Assembly (NCBI RefSeq): GCF_017811815.1
Contig: NZ_JADKZI010000001.1
Location: 1 to 64,000, forward strand
Length of the DNA stretch: 64,000 nucleotides
DNA from: Flavonifractor sp. AGMB03687
Lineage (GTDB): Bacteria; Bacillota; Clostridia; Oscillospirales; Oscillospiraceae
Direction: 5' to 3'
Below are positions 24,262-32,665 of the stretch, one piece after another. Position 1 is the first letter of the stretch, and each line of letters opens with the position of its first letter. Under the pieces are notes generated by a model. It had not been told where the DNA came from and ran no database searches. It saw only the letters and a list, made by a program, of their open reading frames with translations. Both the position numbers and the translations under genes were made by a program.

Positions 24262-25608
24262 TCAGGCCGGATCAGGCTCCTCCGCCGGGGCGGGGGCGGT
24301 GCGGGTGACGGTGGCCCACTCCACTCGGCGCTCGGACAGCTCCTCCACCCGGATGTGCAGGCCGTAGATGTCTACCTCGGGGTGGCTGCCGTCCTCGGGG
24401 ATCACCGACAGCTGGGCATACACCAGGCCGCCCAGGGTCTCCGATTCCTCCTCCTCCGGCATTTCCATGCCCAGGGTCTCGAAGAGCTCCTCCAGCTCAG
24501 CGCTGCCCGCCACACGCCAGCGGTTTTCGCCCAGAGAGATGATCTCCTGGTCCTCCTGGGGATCGAACTCGTCGTAAATGTTGCCCACGATCTCCTCCAG
24601 CAGGTCCTCCATGGTGACCAGACCGGCGGTGCCGCCGTATTCGTCCACGACGATGGCCATATGGGTCTTCTTGCTCTGCATATCCCGGAACAGCAGGTCG
24701 GTGCGCACCGACTGGGGCACGAAGTAGGGGGCGCGGAGCAGCTGACGCAGGGGCTTGGGCTGGGGCTTCCGGGCGTTGATGAGCCACTCGCGGGTGGAGA
24801 GAATGCCGATGATGTCGTCGGCGTCCTCCTCGTAGACGGGGAACCGGGACAGGCCGGACTCCTCAATGGTCTTTTCGATCTCCTCCTGGGTGTCCTCTGC
24901 CCACAGCATCACCATGTCGGTGCGGTGGACCATAACGTCGGCGGCGGTCATGTTGTTGAACTCGAAGATGTTTTCGATCATTTCCTTCTCTTCGGTCTCA
25001 ATGGCGCCCTTCTCCTCGCCGATGTCCACCAGGCGGCGGATGCCCTCCTCGGAGACCGGGGGGCGGTCGGCGTTGGGGTCGATGTGGATCAGCCGCAGGA
25101 ATAGCCCGGCCAGCAGGTCCAGCAGGGCGGTGAGGGGAAGCAGCACCGCCGACAGGGCAGACACCACGGTGCAGGTAAAGCGGGCCACGGCGGGACCCCG
25201 GTGTACCGCCACCCGGCGGGGGATCATGTAGCCGAAGACCAGATGGACCAGGGCCAGCACCAGAACGGTGAGCACCAGGCAGAGGACCCGGGCCGTGCCG
25301 ATGGCAGAGCCGGTGAGAGCCCAGTGCTCCTGAGCCCAGGCAGCCAGCGGCATGCCCAGTCCCAGTGCGGCAAAGCCGGCGCCCCACAGACCGGCCAGGG
25401 TGATGCACAGCTGCACGGTAGTGCGGGTACGGCCGGAGCGGCGGAGCAGCTTCTCCAGACAGAGGGCCTTCCGGTCCCCTTCCTCCACCTGGTGGCGGAG
25501 GTCGGCCTCATTGAGGGAGAGAATGGAGAGCTCTGCGGCTGCAAAAAAGCCGCTGATACAGATAAAAAGAACCTGAAGCAGCAGCCGGGACCATAATGGG
25601 GGTAACAA
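24262..25608 (-). CDS. CNNM/CorC (hemolysin-type) transporter
   Basis: The 448-residue protein has the usual order: an N-terminal DUF21/CNNM membrane domain (about four helices, residues 5-190), a pair of CBS domains with FNNMTAADVMVHRTDMVML and IIGILSTREWL, and a C-terminal CorC_HlyC domain. It probably exports Mg2+ or other divalent cations or regulates such export; the hemolysin name is historical. The start is a TTG at 25608: AGGAGG lies seven bases upstream, and this also gives the usual LLLQVLFICISGFFAAAE first helix near the N-terminus. Earlier ATGs in the ORF lack a ribosome site. Confidence 0.88.
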   Translation of the reverse strand: MLPPLWSRLLLQVLFICISGFFAAAELSILSLNEADLRHQVEEGDRKALCLEKLLRRSGRTRTTVQLCITLAGLWGAGFAALGLGMPLAAWAQEHWALTGSAIGTARVLCLVLTVLVLALVHLVFGYMIPRRVAVHRGPAVARFTCTVVSALSAVLLPLTALLDLLAGLFLRLIHIDPNADRPPVSEEGIRRLVDIGEEKGAIETEEKEMIENIFEFNNMTAADVMVHRTDMVMLWAEDTQEEIEKTIEESGLSRFPVYEEDADDIIGILSTREWLINARKPQPKPLRQLLRAPYFVPQSVRTDLLFRDMQSKKTHMAIVVDEYGGTAGLVTMEDLLEEIVGNIYDEFDPQEDQEIISLGENRWRVAGSAELEELFETLGMEMPEEEESETLGGLVYAQLSVIPEDGSHPEVDIYGLHIRVEELSERRVEWATVTRTAPAPAEEPDPA

Positions 25609-25713
25609 GGTGATTCCTCCTAGCGAAAAGCGGTTTGACAGGATGGTTCTGCCTCTAAGTATAGCACAGCACGGAAAAAAATCTATAAGATTAAGGAAAA
25701 AAGTTGGTATCCA

Positions 25714-25722
25714 TGTTATAAT
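25714..25722 (+). promoter_or_regulatory. Extended -10 promoter of the CLC operon
   Basis: TGTTATAAT is a perfect extended -10 element with no clear -35. Transcription should start near 25729 and give a ~75-nt leader. Confidence 0.6.
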
Positions 25723-25728
25723 GGGGGC

Positions 25729-25802
25729 TGAAACCCGCCGCGGGCTATAGGTCCGCAACAGTAACGGCTCCCCGGAAGGGAGCCGCCGGAGTGTGAGAGA
25801 GA
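25729..25802 (+). ncRNA. Structured 5' leader of CLC operon (unidentified)
   Basis: The predicted leader contains two GC-rich hairpins: CCCGCCGCGGG (~25733-25743) and CGGCTCCC-CGGAA-GGGAGCCG (25765-25785, 8-bp stem). Between them, GTCCGCAACAGTAACGG (25751-25767) resembles the CCGC-AAC-GUAA box of cobalamin riboswitches. The other conserved parts of that class are absent. It also lacks the pseudoknot and the CUGAUG..CCUAC end of the fluoride riboswitch, which would be expected for this gene. It may be a new or diverged cis-regulatory RNA. Confidence 0.4.
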
Positions 25803-27104
25803 ATGGGAGAACGGATGGGAAAGCGGTGGCTGGAGCACCCGGCCGCCTTTGTAAAATGGCTGGTCTTCGGCGGGATCAGCGGTCTGCTGTGCGGCGGTGT
25901 GGCTACCGCCTTTTACTATGCCTTTTCCGCCGTCACCGATCTGCGGCATGACAACCCCTGGCTGCTCTGGCTGCTGCCTCTGGGCGGCCTTGCCATTGTG
26001 CTGCTCTACCGGGCGTGCGGCATGGAGGGGGACCGGGGCACCAACTTCGTGCTGGTGGCGGTGCGGGAGAACCAGCCCCTCCGCCTGCGTACCGCGCCTC
26101 TGGTCTTTGTGTCCACCATGATCACCCACCTGGTGGGCGGCTCCTCCGGCCGGGAGGGAGCCATCCTCCAGATCGGCGGCTCCATCTCCTCCAAGGTGGG
26201 CCGGCTCATGCGCCTGGACGACAAGGACAGCCGCATCATCACCATGTGCGGCATGTCGGCCGCCTTTTCCGCCCTCTTCGGCACCCCGCTGACCGCCGCC
26301 ATGTTTGCCATGGAGGTCACCAGCGTGGGCGTGCTCTATTACGCCGCCATCGTGCCCTGTATCCTGGCCTCCATCATCGGACTGTGGGTGGCCCAGGCCT
26401 TTGAGGTGCCTCCCACCGCCTTTACCCTGGAGGGCATCCCCAACCTGAGCCCCTTCACCCTGCTGCAGGTCATCGGCATGGGCATCCTCTTTGCTCTGCT
26501 GTCCATCTTCTTCTGCCGCATGATGCACGCCGCCCCCAAGCTGTACGACCGCTTCCTGCCCAACCATCTGGTGCGGGCGGCGGTGGGCGGTGGCCTGGTC
26601 ATTGCCCTGACCTACCTGATTTGGATCTGGAACCCCGGTACGTATGACTACAACGGCGCCGGTGAAGCCATCATCCACGCCGCCATTGGCGGACAGGCCC
26701 GGCCGGAGGCCTTCTTCTTCAAGATGCTCTTCACCACCGTCACCCTGGGGGCGGGCTTCAAGGGCGGCGAGATCGTGCCGGTATTTTTCACCGGTGCCAC
26801 CTTCGGCTGCACCGTGTCCCCCTTCCTGGGCCTCCACCCCTCCTTCGGGGCGGGCCTTGGCATGGTGTGCGTCTTCTGCGGCGTCACCAACTGCCCCATC
26901 ACCTCCCTGCTGCTCTCCCTGGAGCTCTTCGCCGGGGACAGCCTGGGTATGTTCACCGGCCAGAGCCTGTGCCTGTTCGCGGTGTGTCTGGCGGTGTCCT
27001 ACATGCTGTCCGGCTATTATGGACTGTACAGCGAGCAAAAAATCGTTTATAGTAAACTGCGGCCTGAATTCATCAACAAAAAGGCCAATGAGGATCATGA
27101 GTAA
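25803..27104 (+). CDS. CLC-family antiporter, probably fluoride type
   Basis: The 433-residue membrane protein belongs to the CLC family, with the gating glutamate in GGSSGREGAILQIGG. The canonical GSGIP chloride-selectivity motif is absent. The sequence APLVFVSTMITHLVGGSSGR resembles the CLC-F branch, which exports fluoride by F-/H+ antiport. It is inferred to protect against fluoride. Two starts are possible: 25803, with GGAG eleven bases upstream, or 25815, with GGGAG five bases upstream. It is the first gene of a run of six co-directional genes ending at the 32474 terminator, and the structured leader suggests ligand control. Confidence 0.82.
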   Translation: MGERMGKRWLEHPAAFVKWLVFGGISGLLCGGVATAFYYAFSAVTDLRHDNPWLLWLLPLGGLAIVLLYRACGMEGDRGTNFVLVAVRENQPLRLRTAPLVFVSTMITHLVGGSSGREGAILQIGGSISSKVGRLMRLDDKDSRIITMCGMSAAFSALFGTPLTAAMFAMEVTSVGVLYYAAIVPCILASIIGLWVAQAFEVPPTAFTLEGIPNLSPFTLLQVIGMGILFALLSIFFCRMMHAAPKLYDRFLPNHLVRAAVGGGLVIALTYLIWIWNPGTYDYNGAGEAIIHAAIGGQARPEAFFFKMLFTTVTLGAGFKGGEIVPVFFTGATFGCTVSPFLGLHPSFGAGLGMVCVFCGVTNCPITSLLLSLELFAGDSLGMFTGQSLCLFAVCLAVSYMLSGYYGLYSEQKIVYSKLRPEFINKKANEDHE

Positions 27105-27127
27105 AACACGGAGCAAGGAGAACCATC

Positions 27128-27496
27128 ATGCTGCAATTCAATCATTTCAACTTTAACGTCCTGGACCTGGAGCGGTCCCTGGACTTTTACCGTGAGGCCC
27201 TGGAGCTGACCCCGGTGGCCGAGAAGAACGCCGACGACGGCTCCTTCAAGCTGGTGTACCTGGGAGACGGGGAGACCGGCTTCCGGCTGGAGCTGACCTG
27301 GCTGCGGGACCGCACCGAGCCCTATGACCTGGGCGAGCAGGAGTTCCACCTAGCCTTCCTCACCGACCGCTATGAGGAGCTGCTGGAGCGCCACAAGGCC
27401 ATGGACTGCGTGTGCTTTGAGAATCCGGCCATGGGCATCTACTTCATCGAGGACCCGGACGGATATTGGATCGAAATCGTGCCCGCGGAGGCCTGA
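27128..27496 (+). CDS. VOC/glyoxalase-fold protein
   Basis: The 122-residue protein has the beta-alpha-beta-beta-beta repeats of the vicinal oxygen chelate fold: NHFNFNVLDLERSLDFYREA at the start and FIEDPDGYWIEIVP at the end. Glyoxalase I is the closest known activity: candidate metal ligands are His6, Glu in FRLELTW, His in EQEFHLAF and Glu in WIEI. The four ligands suggest a metal enzyme acting on methylglyoxal or a related adduct, but the substrate is not proven. AAGGAG lies before the ATG; it follows the CLC gene by 23 nt. Confidence 0.85.
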   Translation: MLQFNHFNFNVLDLERSLDFYREALELTPVAEKNADDGSFKLVYLGDGETGFRLELTWLRDRTEPYDLGEQEFHLAFLTDRYEELLERHKAMDCVCFENPAMGIYFIEDPDGYWIEIVPAEA

Positions 27497-27500
27497 TACC

Positions 27501-28565
27501 ATGAGCAAGACCGTGACAGGTGGCCGGCTGGCCTACGCCGACCTGCTGCGGGTGACCGCCATGCTGGCAGTCATCGTGCTGCATCTGGCGGGCTCCCAAC
27601 TGGGCAATGTACCGGTAGGATCGGTGGAGTTTCACGTCCTCAATGCGTATGACGGACTGACCCACTGGTGCGTACCGGTGTTTATCATGCTCTCCGGCAT
27701 GTTTCTGCTGGATCCCAAGCACAATTTGTCTCCCTCCAAGCTGGTGTTCGGCCACATCCTGCGGCTGGCGGTGGCTCTGCTGGTGTGGGGTGCCGCCTAC
27801 GCCCTGGAGGTACAGATCGCGGCATCCGGCCTGAGCTGGCAGAGCCTGTGGACGGCTTTTCATCAGGTGCTGCTGGGCAAGACCCATTTCCACCTGTGGT
27901 TTTTGTATATGATGATCGGCCTCTATCTGATCACCCCCATTCTGCGGGCCTTTGTGCGGGGCGCCAGCCGGGGAGACTTCCACTGGTTTTTCCTGCTGGT
28001 GTTCCTGTTTGCCAATGTGCTGCCCACCCTGCTGCGGCTGCGGCCCAGCCAGACCATCAGCCTGTGGGTGAACAATCTGAATATCCACCTGGTGATGGGC
28101 TATGTGGGATACTATGTGCTGGGCTACTATCTGAAGAACTACACCCTGAACCGGGCGGCGGAATATATCATCTACATTCTGGGTGCGCTGGGGGCGGCGG
28201 CTACCGTGGGCGGTACCGCCTGGCTGTCCCAGAGACGGGGAGAGCTGATTCAGACCCTCTACAACTATGACAGCCCCAACATCGTCTTAATGAGTGTGGC
28301 GGTCTTCGTCTTCTTCCGCTATGTGCTGGGGGTCAGTGAGGAGCGTTCCCGCCGCCAGCGGATCTCCGGCGTGGCAAAGGTGTCCTTCGGGGTCTATCTG
28401 GTCCATGTCTTTTTCCTCATTGTACTGGACCGGCTGAACATCACCGTACTGTCTTTCCCCACCGCCCTGGCGGTGCCCCTTCTGACCGTGGCAGTGTTCC
28501 TGTGCTCCTTTGCCGTGGCCTGGCTCATCTCCAAGATCCCCCTGGTGGGGCGTTACCTAACTTAA
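27501..28565 (+). CDS. Acyltransferase-3 membrane O-acyltransferase
   Basis: The 354-residue protein has ten or so membrane helices and the acyltransferase 3 pattern: ADLLRVTAMLAVIVLHLAG with the conserved Arg/His in the first helix, and CVPVFIMLSGMFLL. This family (OafA, WecH, NodX) moves acetyl or succinyl groups to surface sugars. It begins four bases after the VOC gene. With the next two genes (MBOAT and DHHW) it forms a likely cell-surface glycan acylation set. The longer ORF start overlaps the VOC gene and is rejected. Confidence 0.87.
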   Translation: MSKTVTGGRLAYADLLRVTAMLAVIVLHLAGSQLGNVPVGSVEFHVLNAYDGLTHWCVPVFIMLSGMFLLDPKHNLSPSKLVFGHILRLAVALLVWGAAYALEVQIAASGLSWQSLWTAFHQVLLGKTHFHLWFLYMMIGLYLITPILRAFVRGASRGDFHWFFLLVFLFANVLPTLLRLRPSQTISLWVNNLNIHLVMGYVGYYVLGYYLKNYTLNRAAEYIIYILGALGAAATVGGTAWLSQRRGELIQTLYNYDSPNIVLMSVAVFVFFRYVLGVSEERSRRQRISGVAKVSFGVYLVHVFFLIVLDRLNITVLSFPTALAVPLLTVAVFLCSFAVAWLISKIPLVGRYLT

Positions 28566-28578
28566 AGGAGGCAACTGC

Positions 28579-29985
28579 GTGCTTTTTTCCAGTTCCATCT
28601 TCCTGTTTCTCTTTTTGCCGCTGGTGCTGGTCATCTATTACCTGCCCCTGCGTAAATTCCGGCAAGGGCAGAACGTCTTTCTGCTGCTGGCATCTCTGTT
28701 CTTCTACGCCTGGGGCGAGCCCTGGTTTGTGCTGGTGATGATGGGCTCCATTGTGGCCAACTACGGCTTCGGCCTGTGGGTGGCCCACAACAAGCGCAGG
28801 GGCAAGACCTGCCGGCTGCCCATTTTTCTCACCCTGGTGGCCAATTTGGGTATTCTCTTTGTATTCAAATACCTGATGTTTACCCTGAGTATTCTGAATG
28901 GCCTGGGTGCCTCCTTTGTGATCCCGGTGATCGAGCTGCCCATTGGCATCTCCTTCTTCACCTTCCAGGCCCTCAGCTATGTGCTGGACGTCCACCGGGA
29001 CCGGGGCCAGGTACAGCGCTCCCCCCTGAAGGTGGGTCTGTATATCTCCTTTTTCCCCCAGCTCATTGCCGGACCTATCGTCAAGTATGAGACGGTGGCC
29101 GACCAGATCGACAACCGGCAGGAGAATTGGGCGGACTTCTCCTCCGGCTGCGCCCGCTTTGTGGTGGGCCTGGGCAAGAAGGTGCTGCTGTCCAACCAGC
29201 TGGCCCTCATTGCCGACCGGGCCTACGGCATGGCCGGGGACGAACTGACCATGTCCTTTGCCTGGCTGGGCGCGGTGGCCTATATCCTCCAGCTGTACAA
29301 CGATTTCTCCGGCTACTCCGATATGGCCATCGGCCTGGGCAAGATGTTCGGCTTCCATTTCCTGGAGAACTTCAACTATCCCTTCATTGCCACCTCCCTG
29401 GCCGACCTGTGGCGGCGGTGGCACATCTCTCTGGCTACCTGGTTCCGGGACTACGTCTACTTCCCCCTGGGAGGCAGCCGGGTGGACACCAAAGCCAAGA
29501 TGATCCGCAACATGTTTGTGGTGTGGCTCTTCACCGGCATCTGGCACGGGGCCAACTGGACCTACCTGGCATGGGGCCTCATCAACTTCGCCATGCTGAT
29601 GCTGGAGAAGTTCGGCGGCCTGGGCAAGCGGTGGCCCCTTTTCTTCAAGTGGCTGTTTACCTTTATGGTGTTCCTGCTCACCTGTGTGTTCTTCCGGGCG
29701 GAGAGCATTATGGCCGCCCTGCAATATTTCAAGGCCATGTTCGGCTTCGGTGCCGGGCTGGGGGATGGGCTGACGGTGCTCTACCTCACCGAGTGTTGGC
29801 TGCCTCTGCTGGCGGCGGTGGTGTTTTCCGCCCCGGTGGTCCCCAAGGTGCGGGCCTGGGCCGACAAGCACAACTGTGTGCTGCTGGACGTGGGTTACGC
29901 CCTGCTCATTGCCGGGGTGTTCCTGGTGTCGGCCAGCTTCATCATCAAGGGCACCTATAACCCCTTCATCTACTTCAACTTCTGA
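28579..29985 (+). CDS. MBOAT-family O-acyltransferase (AlgI-like)
   Basis: The 468-residue polytopic protein belongs to the MBOAT family. The conserved histidine lies in FTGIWHGANWTYLAWG and the AlgI-type blocks FFPQLIAGPIVKYE and LYNDFSGYSDMAIGLGKM are present. Members such as AlgI, PatA and DltB pass acyl groups across the membrane to a partner that acylates wall or capsule polymers. It starts at GTG 28579: AAAGGAGG is seven bases upstream. A DHHW-type partner follows after 14 nt, as in other AlgI/AlgJ-like pairs. Confidence 0.92.
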   Translation: MLFSSSIFLFLFLPLVLVIYYLPLRKFRQGQNVFLLLASLFFYAWGEPWFVLVMMGSIVANYGFGLWVAHNKRRGKTCRLPIFLTLVANLGILFVFKYLMFTLSILNGLGASFVIPVIELPIGISFFTFQALSYVLDVHRDRGQVQRSPLKVGLYISFFPQLIAGPIVKYETVADQIDNRQENWADFSSGCARFVVGLGKKVLLSNQLALIADRAYGMAGDELTMSFAWLGAVAYILQLYNDFSGYSDMAIGLGKMFGFHFLENFNYPFIATSLADLWRRWHISLATWFRDYVYFPLGGSRVDTKAKMIRNMFVVWLFTGIWHGANWTYLAWGLINFAMLMLEKFGGLGKRWPLFFKWLFTFMVFLLTCVFFRAESIMAALQYFKAMFGFGAGLGDGLTVLYLTECWLPLLAAVVFSAPVVPKVRAWADKHNCVLLDVGYALLIAGVFLVSASFIIKGTYNPFIYFNF

Positions 29986-29999
29986 TAAGGAGCAGCTAC

Positions 30000-31208
30000 A
30001 TGAAACGACGCTATACCATAACCGCGCTTCTCTTCCTGCTGATGGCGGCGGGCGGCTTTTTCATGCTGGCCACCTCCTTTTTGGGGGGAGAAGGCAATTT
30101 TGAGACCCTGCTGAAGAGCTTTGCCAAGGATAAGGATGTGACCACCTTCCTGGCGGGGGCGGAGACCGCCGTCAACCAGGACCTGGACCGGGACCACCTG
30201 TTCATCCAGCTCTATGGCGGCGTCCAGCGGCTCACCGGCCGCCGGATGGTGGAGGACGCGGTGCAAGAAAACACCGTGGTCAAACTGGATACCGGTGCGC
30301 TGAACTTCGTCAAGCCCAACAGCACCGCGGAACCGGCGGAGAGCGTGGAGGCCAATGCCGCCGCCACGGCGGACTTCGCCGACCAGCTGGCGGAGCTGGA
30401 CATTCCCTACCTCTTCGTCATGGCCCCCCAGAAGATCCAGCGGGGGCAGGACCTGCTGCCGGTGGGCATGGAGGAGAACGGCAACACCACCGCCGACGCC
30501 TTCCTGGAAGAGCTGGACCGGTGGGACGTCAGCTCCTTTGACCTGCGGCCCCTCTTTGAGAGCAACGGTATCTACTCCGGCTGGTTCTTCAACACCGACC
30601 ACCACTGGAAGCCGGAGGCCGCCTTCTTTGCCTGGCAGAATCTGGCCCAGCTGCTGGATGACCGCTACGGCTTTGTGACCTCCTCCACCCTCACCGATCC
30701 CGCCAACTGGAGCACCACCGTGCTGGACGACTACTTCCTGGGCAGCCAGGGCAAGCGGGTGGGCTCCCTCTACGCCGGGGTGGACGACTTTACCATCTAT
30801 ACCCCCAAATTCAAGACGGAACTGACCTATTCCAGTCCCGACGGCGGCTTTGAGCGCACCGGCTCTTTCAACCAGTCGGTGTGTTTCCCCGAGCGGGTGG
30901 CGAAGAAGGACTGGTTCAACGGCAACCCCTACACCTATTATTCCGGCGGCGACTATGGTCTGGCCACCATGACCAACCACAAAAACCCCAAGGGGCCCAA
31001 GATCGTGCTGCTGCGGGAGTCCTTCTCCTGCGCTTTGGCTCCCTTCCTGGCCCTGTCCTGCTCGGAGCTGACCACCATCGACCTGCGCTACTACCAGGGG
31101 GATCTGATGGACACCATTGAGAGCCTGGAGCCCGATCTGGTGATCACTATGTATGCCGCCAGCTCCACCGGGCTGGAGAATATGTTTGCCTTTAACGGAA
31201 CGGAGTGA
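30000..31208 (+). CDS. DHHW-family protein, AlgJ/AlgX-like partner of MBOAT
   Basis: The 402-residue protein has one N-terminal membrane anchor (ITALLFLLMAAGGFFML) and an extracellular SGNH-like domain. The name-giving DHHW is in FFNTDHHWKPEA and a second block is KIVLLRESFSCALAPFLA. Such proteins pair with MBOAT acyltransferases in alginate, cellulose or wall O-acetylation. Here it follows the MBOAT gene by 14 nt. The serine in RESFSCALAP could act as the nucleophile; this is inference. Confidence 0.88.
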   Translation: MKRRYTITALLFLLMAAGGFFMLATSFLGGEGNFETLLKSFAKDKDVTTFLAGAETAVNQDLDRDHLFIQLYGGVQRLTGRRMVEDAVQENTVVKLDTGALNFVKPNSTAEPAESVEANAAATADFADQLAELDIPYLFVMAPQKIQRGQDLLPVGMEENGNTTADAFLEELDRWDVSSFDLRPLFESNGIYSGWFFNTDHHWKPEAAFFAWQNLAQLLDDRYGFVTSSTLTDPANWSTTVLDDYFLGSQGKRVGSLYAGVDDFTIYTPKFKTELTYSSPDGGFERTGSFNQSVCFPERVAKKDWFNGNPYTYYSGGDYGLATMTNHKNPKGPKIVLLRESFSCALAPFLALSCSELTTIDLRYYQGDLMDTIESLEPDLVITMYAASSTGLENMFAFNGTE

Positions 31209-31213
31209 ACAGT

Positions 31214-32431
31214 GTGGAAGTGAGTGAGCGGATGCCCTCCCTGCGGCGGCTGGACTATCACTATATTGCCATGCAGGCGGGGTTCTGGGCCATGTTTGCC
31301 GCCATTGTGGCCTATCAGACCGCACTGCTGCTGGAGCGCGGCTTCAGCAACAGCGAGGCGGGACTGATGACAGCGGTGCGCTGCCTGGCGGGCATCGTGT
31401 TCCAGCCCCTGCTGGGCGGCTTTGCGGACCGCCATCCCCGCCTGCCCCTGAAGCATATCGTCACCCTGTCCATGTCCCTCTCCCTCATCGCCGGGGTGTG
31501 GTACTGGCTCTCGCCGGACATGGGTCTGTGGGAGACCACCCTGGTGTGGGTAATCATCGGCGGCCTGGAGGTGTCCTCCTACCCCCTGATGGACGCCATG
31601 GCGGTGCAGTTTATCAATGAGGGTATGCCCATCCGCTACAGCCTGGGCCGGGGCATCGGCTCCCTGGCCTATGCGGTGGTATGTGTGGTGTTGGGCTTCC
31701 AGTCCGGACGGCTGGGGCTGGAGAGCACCCTGGTGACCCACTTGGTCCTGGTGGCGGTGGAGATCCTGCTGGTGGCCACCTACCCGGCCTACCGGGGCAA
31801 AATCCGGACGGCGGAAGAGGAGGGGCCCAAGCCCCAGTCCGCCCTGTCCCTGCTGCGGAGCAATCCCCGGTTCACCCTCATGCTGGCCGGCGTGTTCCTG
31901 GGCCTTACCGGTATCATGCCCCTGTCCAACTTCCTGGTGAACATCGTCACCAGCCGGGGAGGCAGTGAGTCCGACCTGGGCATCGCCCTCTTCCTCATGG
32001 GGGCCTCCGAGCTGCCCACCGCCTTTTTCTTCCAAAAGCTGCTGCGGCGGCTGGGCAGCGGAAAGCTGCTGCTGCTGAGCATGATCTTCGGTACCTTAAA
32101 GGGTGTGCTGCTGCTGCTCACCTTCAACTGCCTGGGGGTGCTGGCGGTGCAGCCCATTCAGGTGCTGGGCTACGGCCTGTTTACCCCGGCTTCGGTGTAC
32201 TTCGTCAACGAGTCGGTGCCCGAAGCCGACCGGGTCCGGGGCCAGACCGTCATGATGGTGGCCTCTAACGGCCTGGGCGGCATGATGGGCGGCGTGTTAG
32301 CTGGCTGGACGCTGGATTTAGGCGGCGCCAATCTGATGCTGGTGGCCTGTATCGTCTCCGGCTGCCTGGGTGTGCTCCTCTGCCTGGCCGCCCTGCGGCT
32401 GAATCCTAGAAAAATAAACCGAGTAGTATAG
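31214..32431 (+). CDS. MFS transporter
   Basis: The ~405-residue protein has 12 predicted helices of the major facilitator superfamily, similar to the LacY-like (MFS_1_like) group: SLGRGIGSLAYAV, and LGGFADRHPRLPLK as the loop 2-3 signature. The substrate is unknown; a sugar or nucleoside is possible. GTG at 31214 is preferred: ACGGAG is eight bases upstream. GTG 31205, which overlaps the DHHW stop, is an alternative. It is the last gene before the 32474 terminator. Confidence 0.8.
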   Translation: MEVSERMPSLRRLDYHYIAMQAGFWAMFAAIVAYQTALLLERGFSNSEAGLMTAVRCLAGIVFQPLLGGFADRHPRLPLKHIVTLSMSLSLIAGVWYWLSPDMGLWETTLVWVIIGGLEVSSYPLMDAMAVQFINEGMPIRYSLGRGIGSLAYAVVCVVLGFQSGRLGLESTLVTHLVLVAVEILLVATYPAYRGKIRTAEEEGPKPQSALSLLRSNPRFTLMLAGVFLGLTGIMPLSNFLVNIVTSRGGSESDLGIALFLMGASELPTAFFFQKLLRRLGSGKLLLLSMIFGTLKGVLLLLTFNCLGVLAVQPIQVLGYGLFTPASVYFVNESVPEADRVRGQTVMMVASNGLGGMMGGVLAGWTLDLGGANLMLVACIVSGCLGVLLCLAALRLNPRKINRVV

Positions 32432-32473
32432 CTTTAGGGGCCGCTAAAAGGGTGAGCAAACACAAAATAGTGG

Positions 32474-32514
32474 AAAAAAAGGCTGTTCCTGAATTGGGGA
32501 ACAGCCCTTTTTTT
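32474..32514 (+). terminator. Terminator of the CLC-to-MFS operon
   Basis: GGCTGTTCC (32481-32489) pairs with GGAACAGCC (32498-32506); an A-run precedes and seven T's follow. Confidence 0.88.
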
Positions 32515-32665
32515 ATGCTTACTGCGTATCCGTTTTGAAAAATTTTGATAAAAAGCTCCTGGAGCTGGTTAAAATGAAAATTACCTCTATGCAAAACGGA
32601 AAGATTGGTGTATGATAGTCCCGGTTTTGAAGAGTTATATTGTATACCTGTTATGGAGGTAGAAA

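Noticed and set aside
25729-25802. Calling the leader a cobalamin or fluoride riboswitch
   Set aside because: Only one short box resembles the cobalamin class, and the fluoride pseudoknot could not be drawn. It is listed as unidentified.
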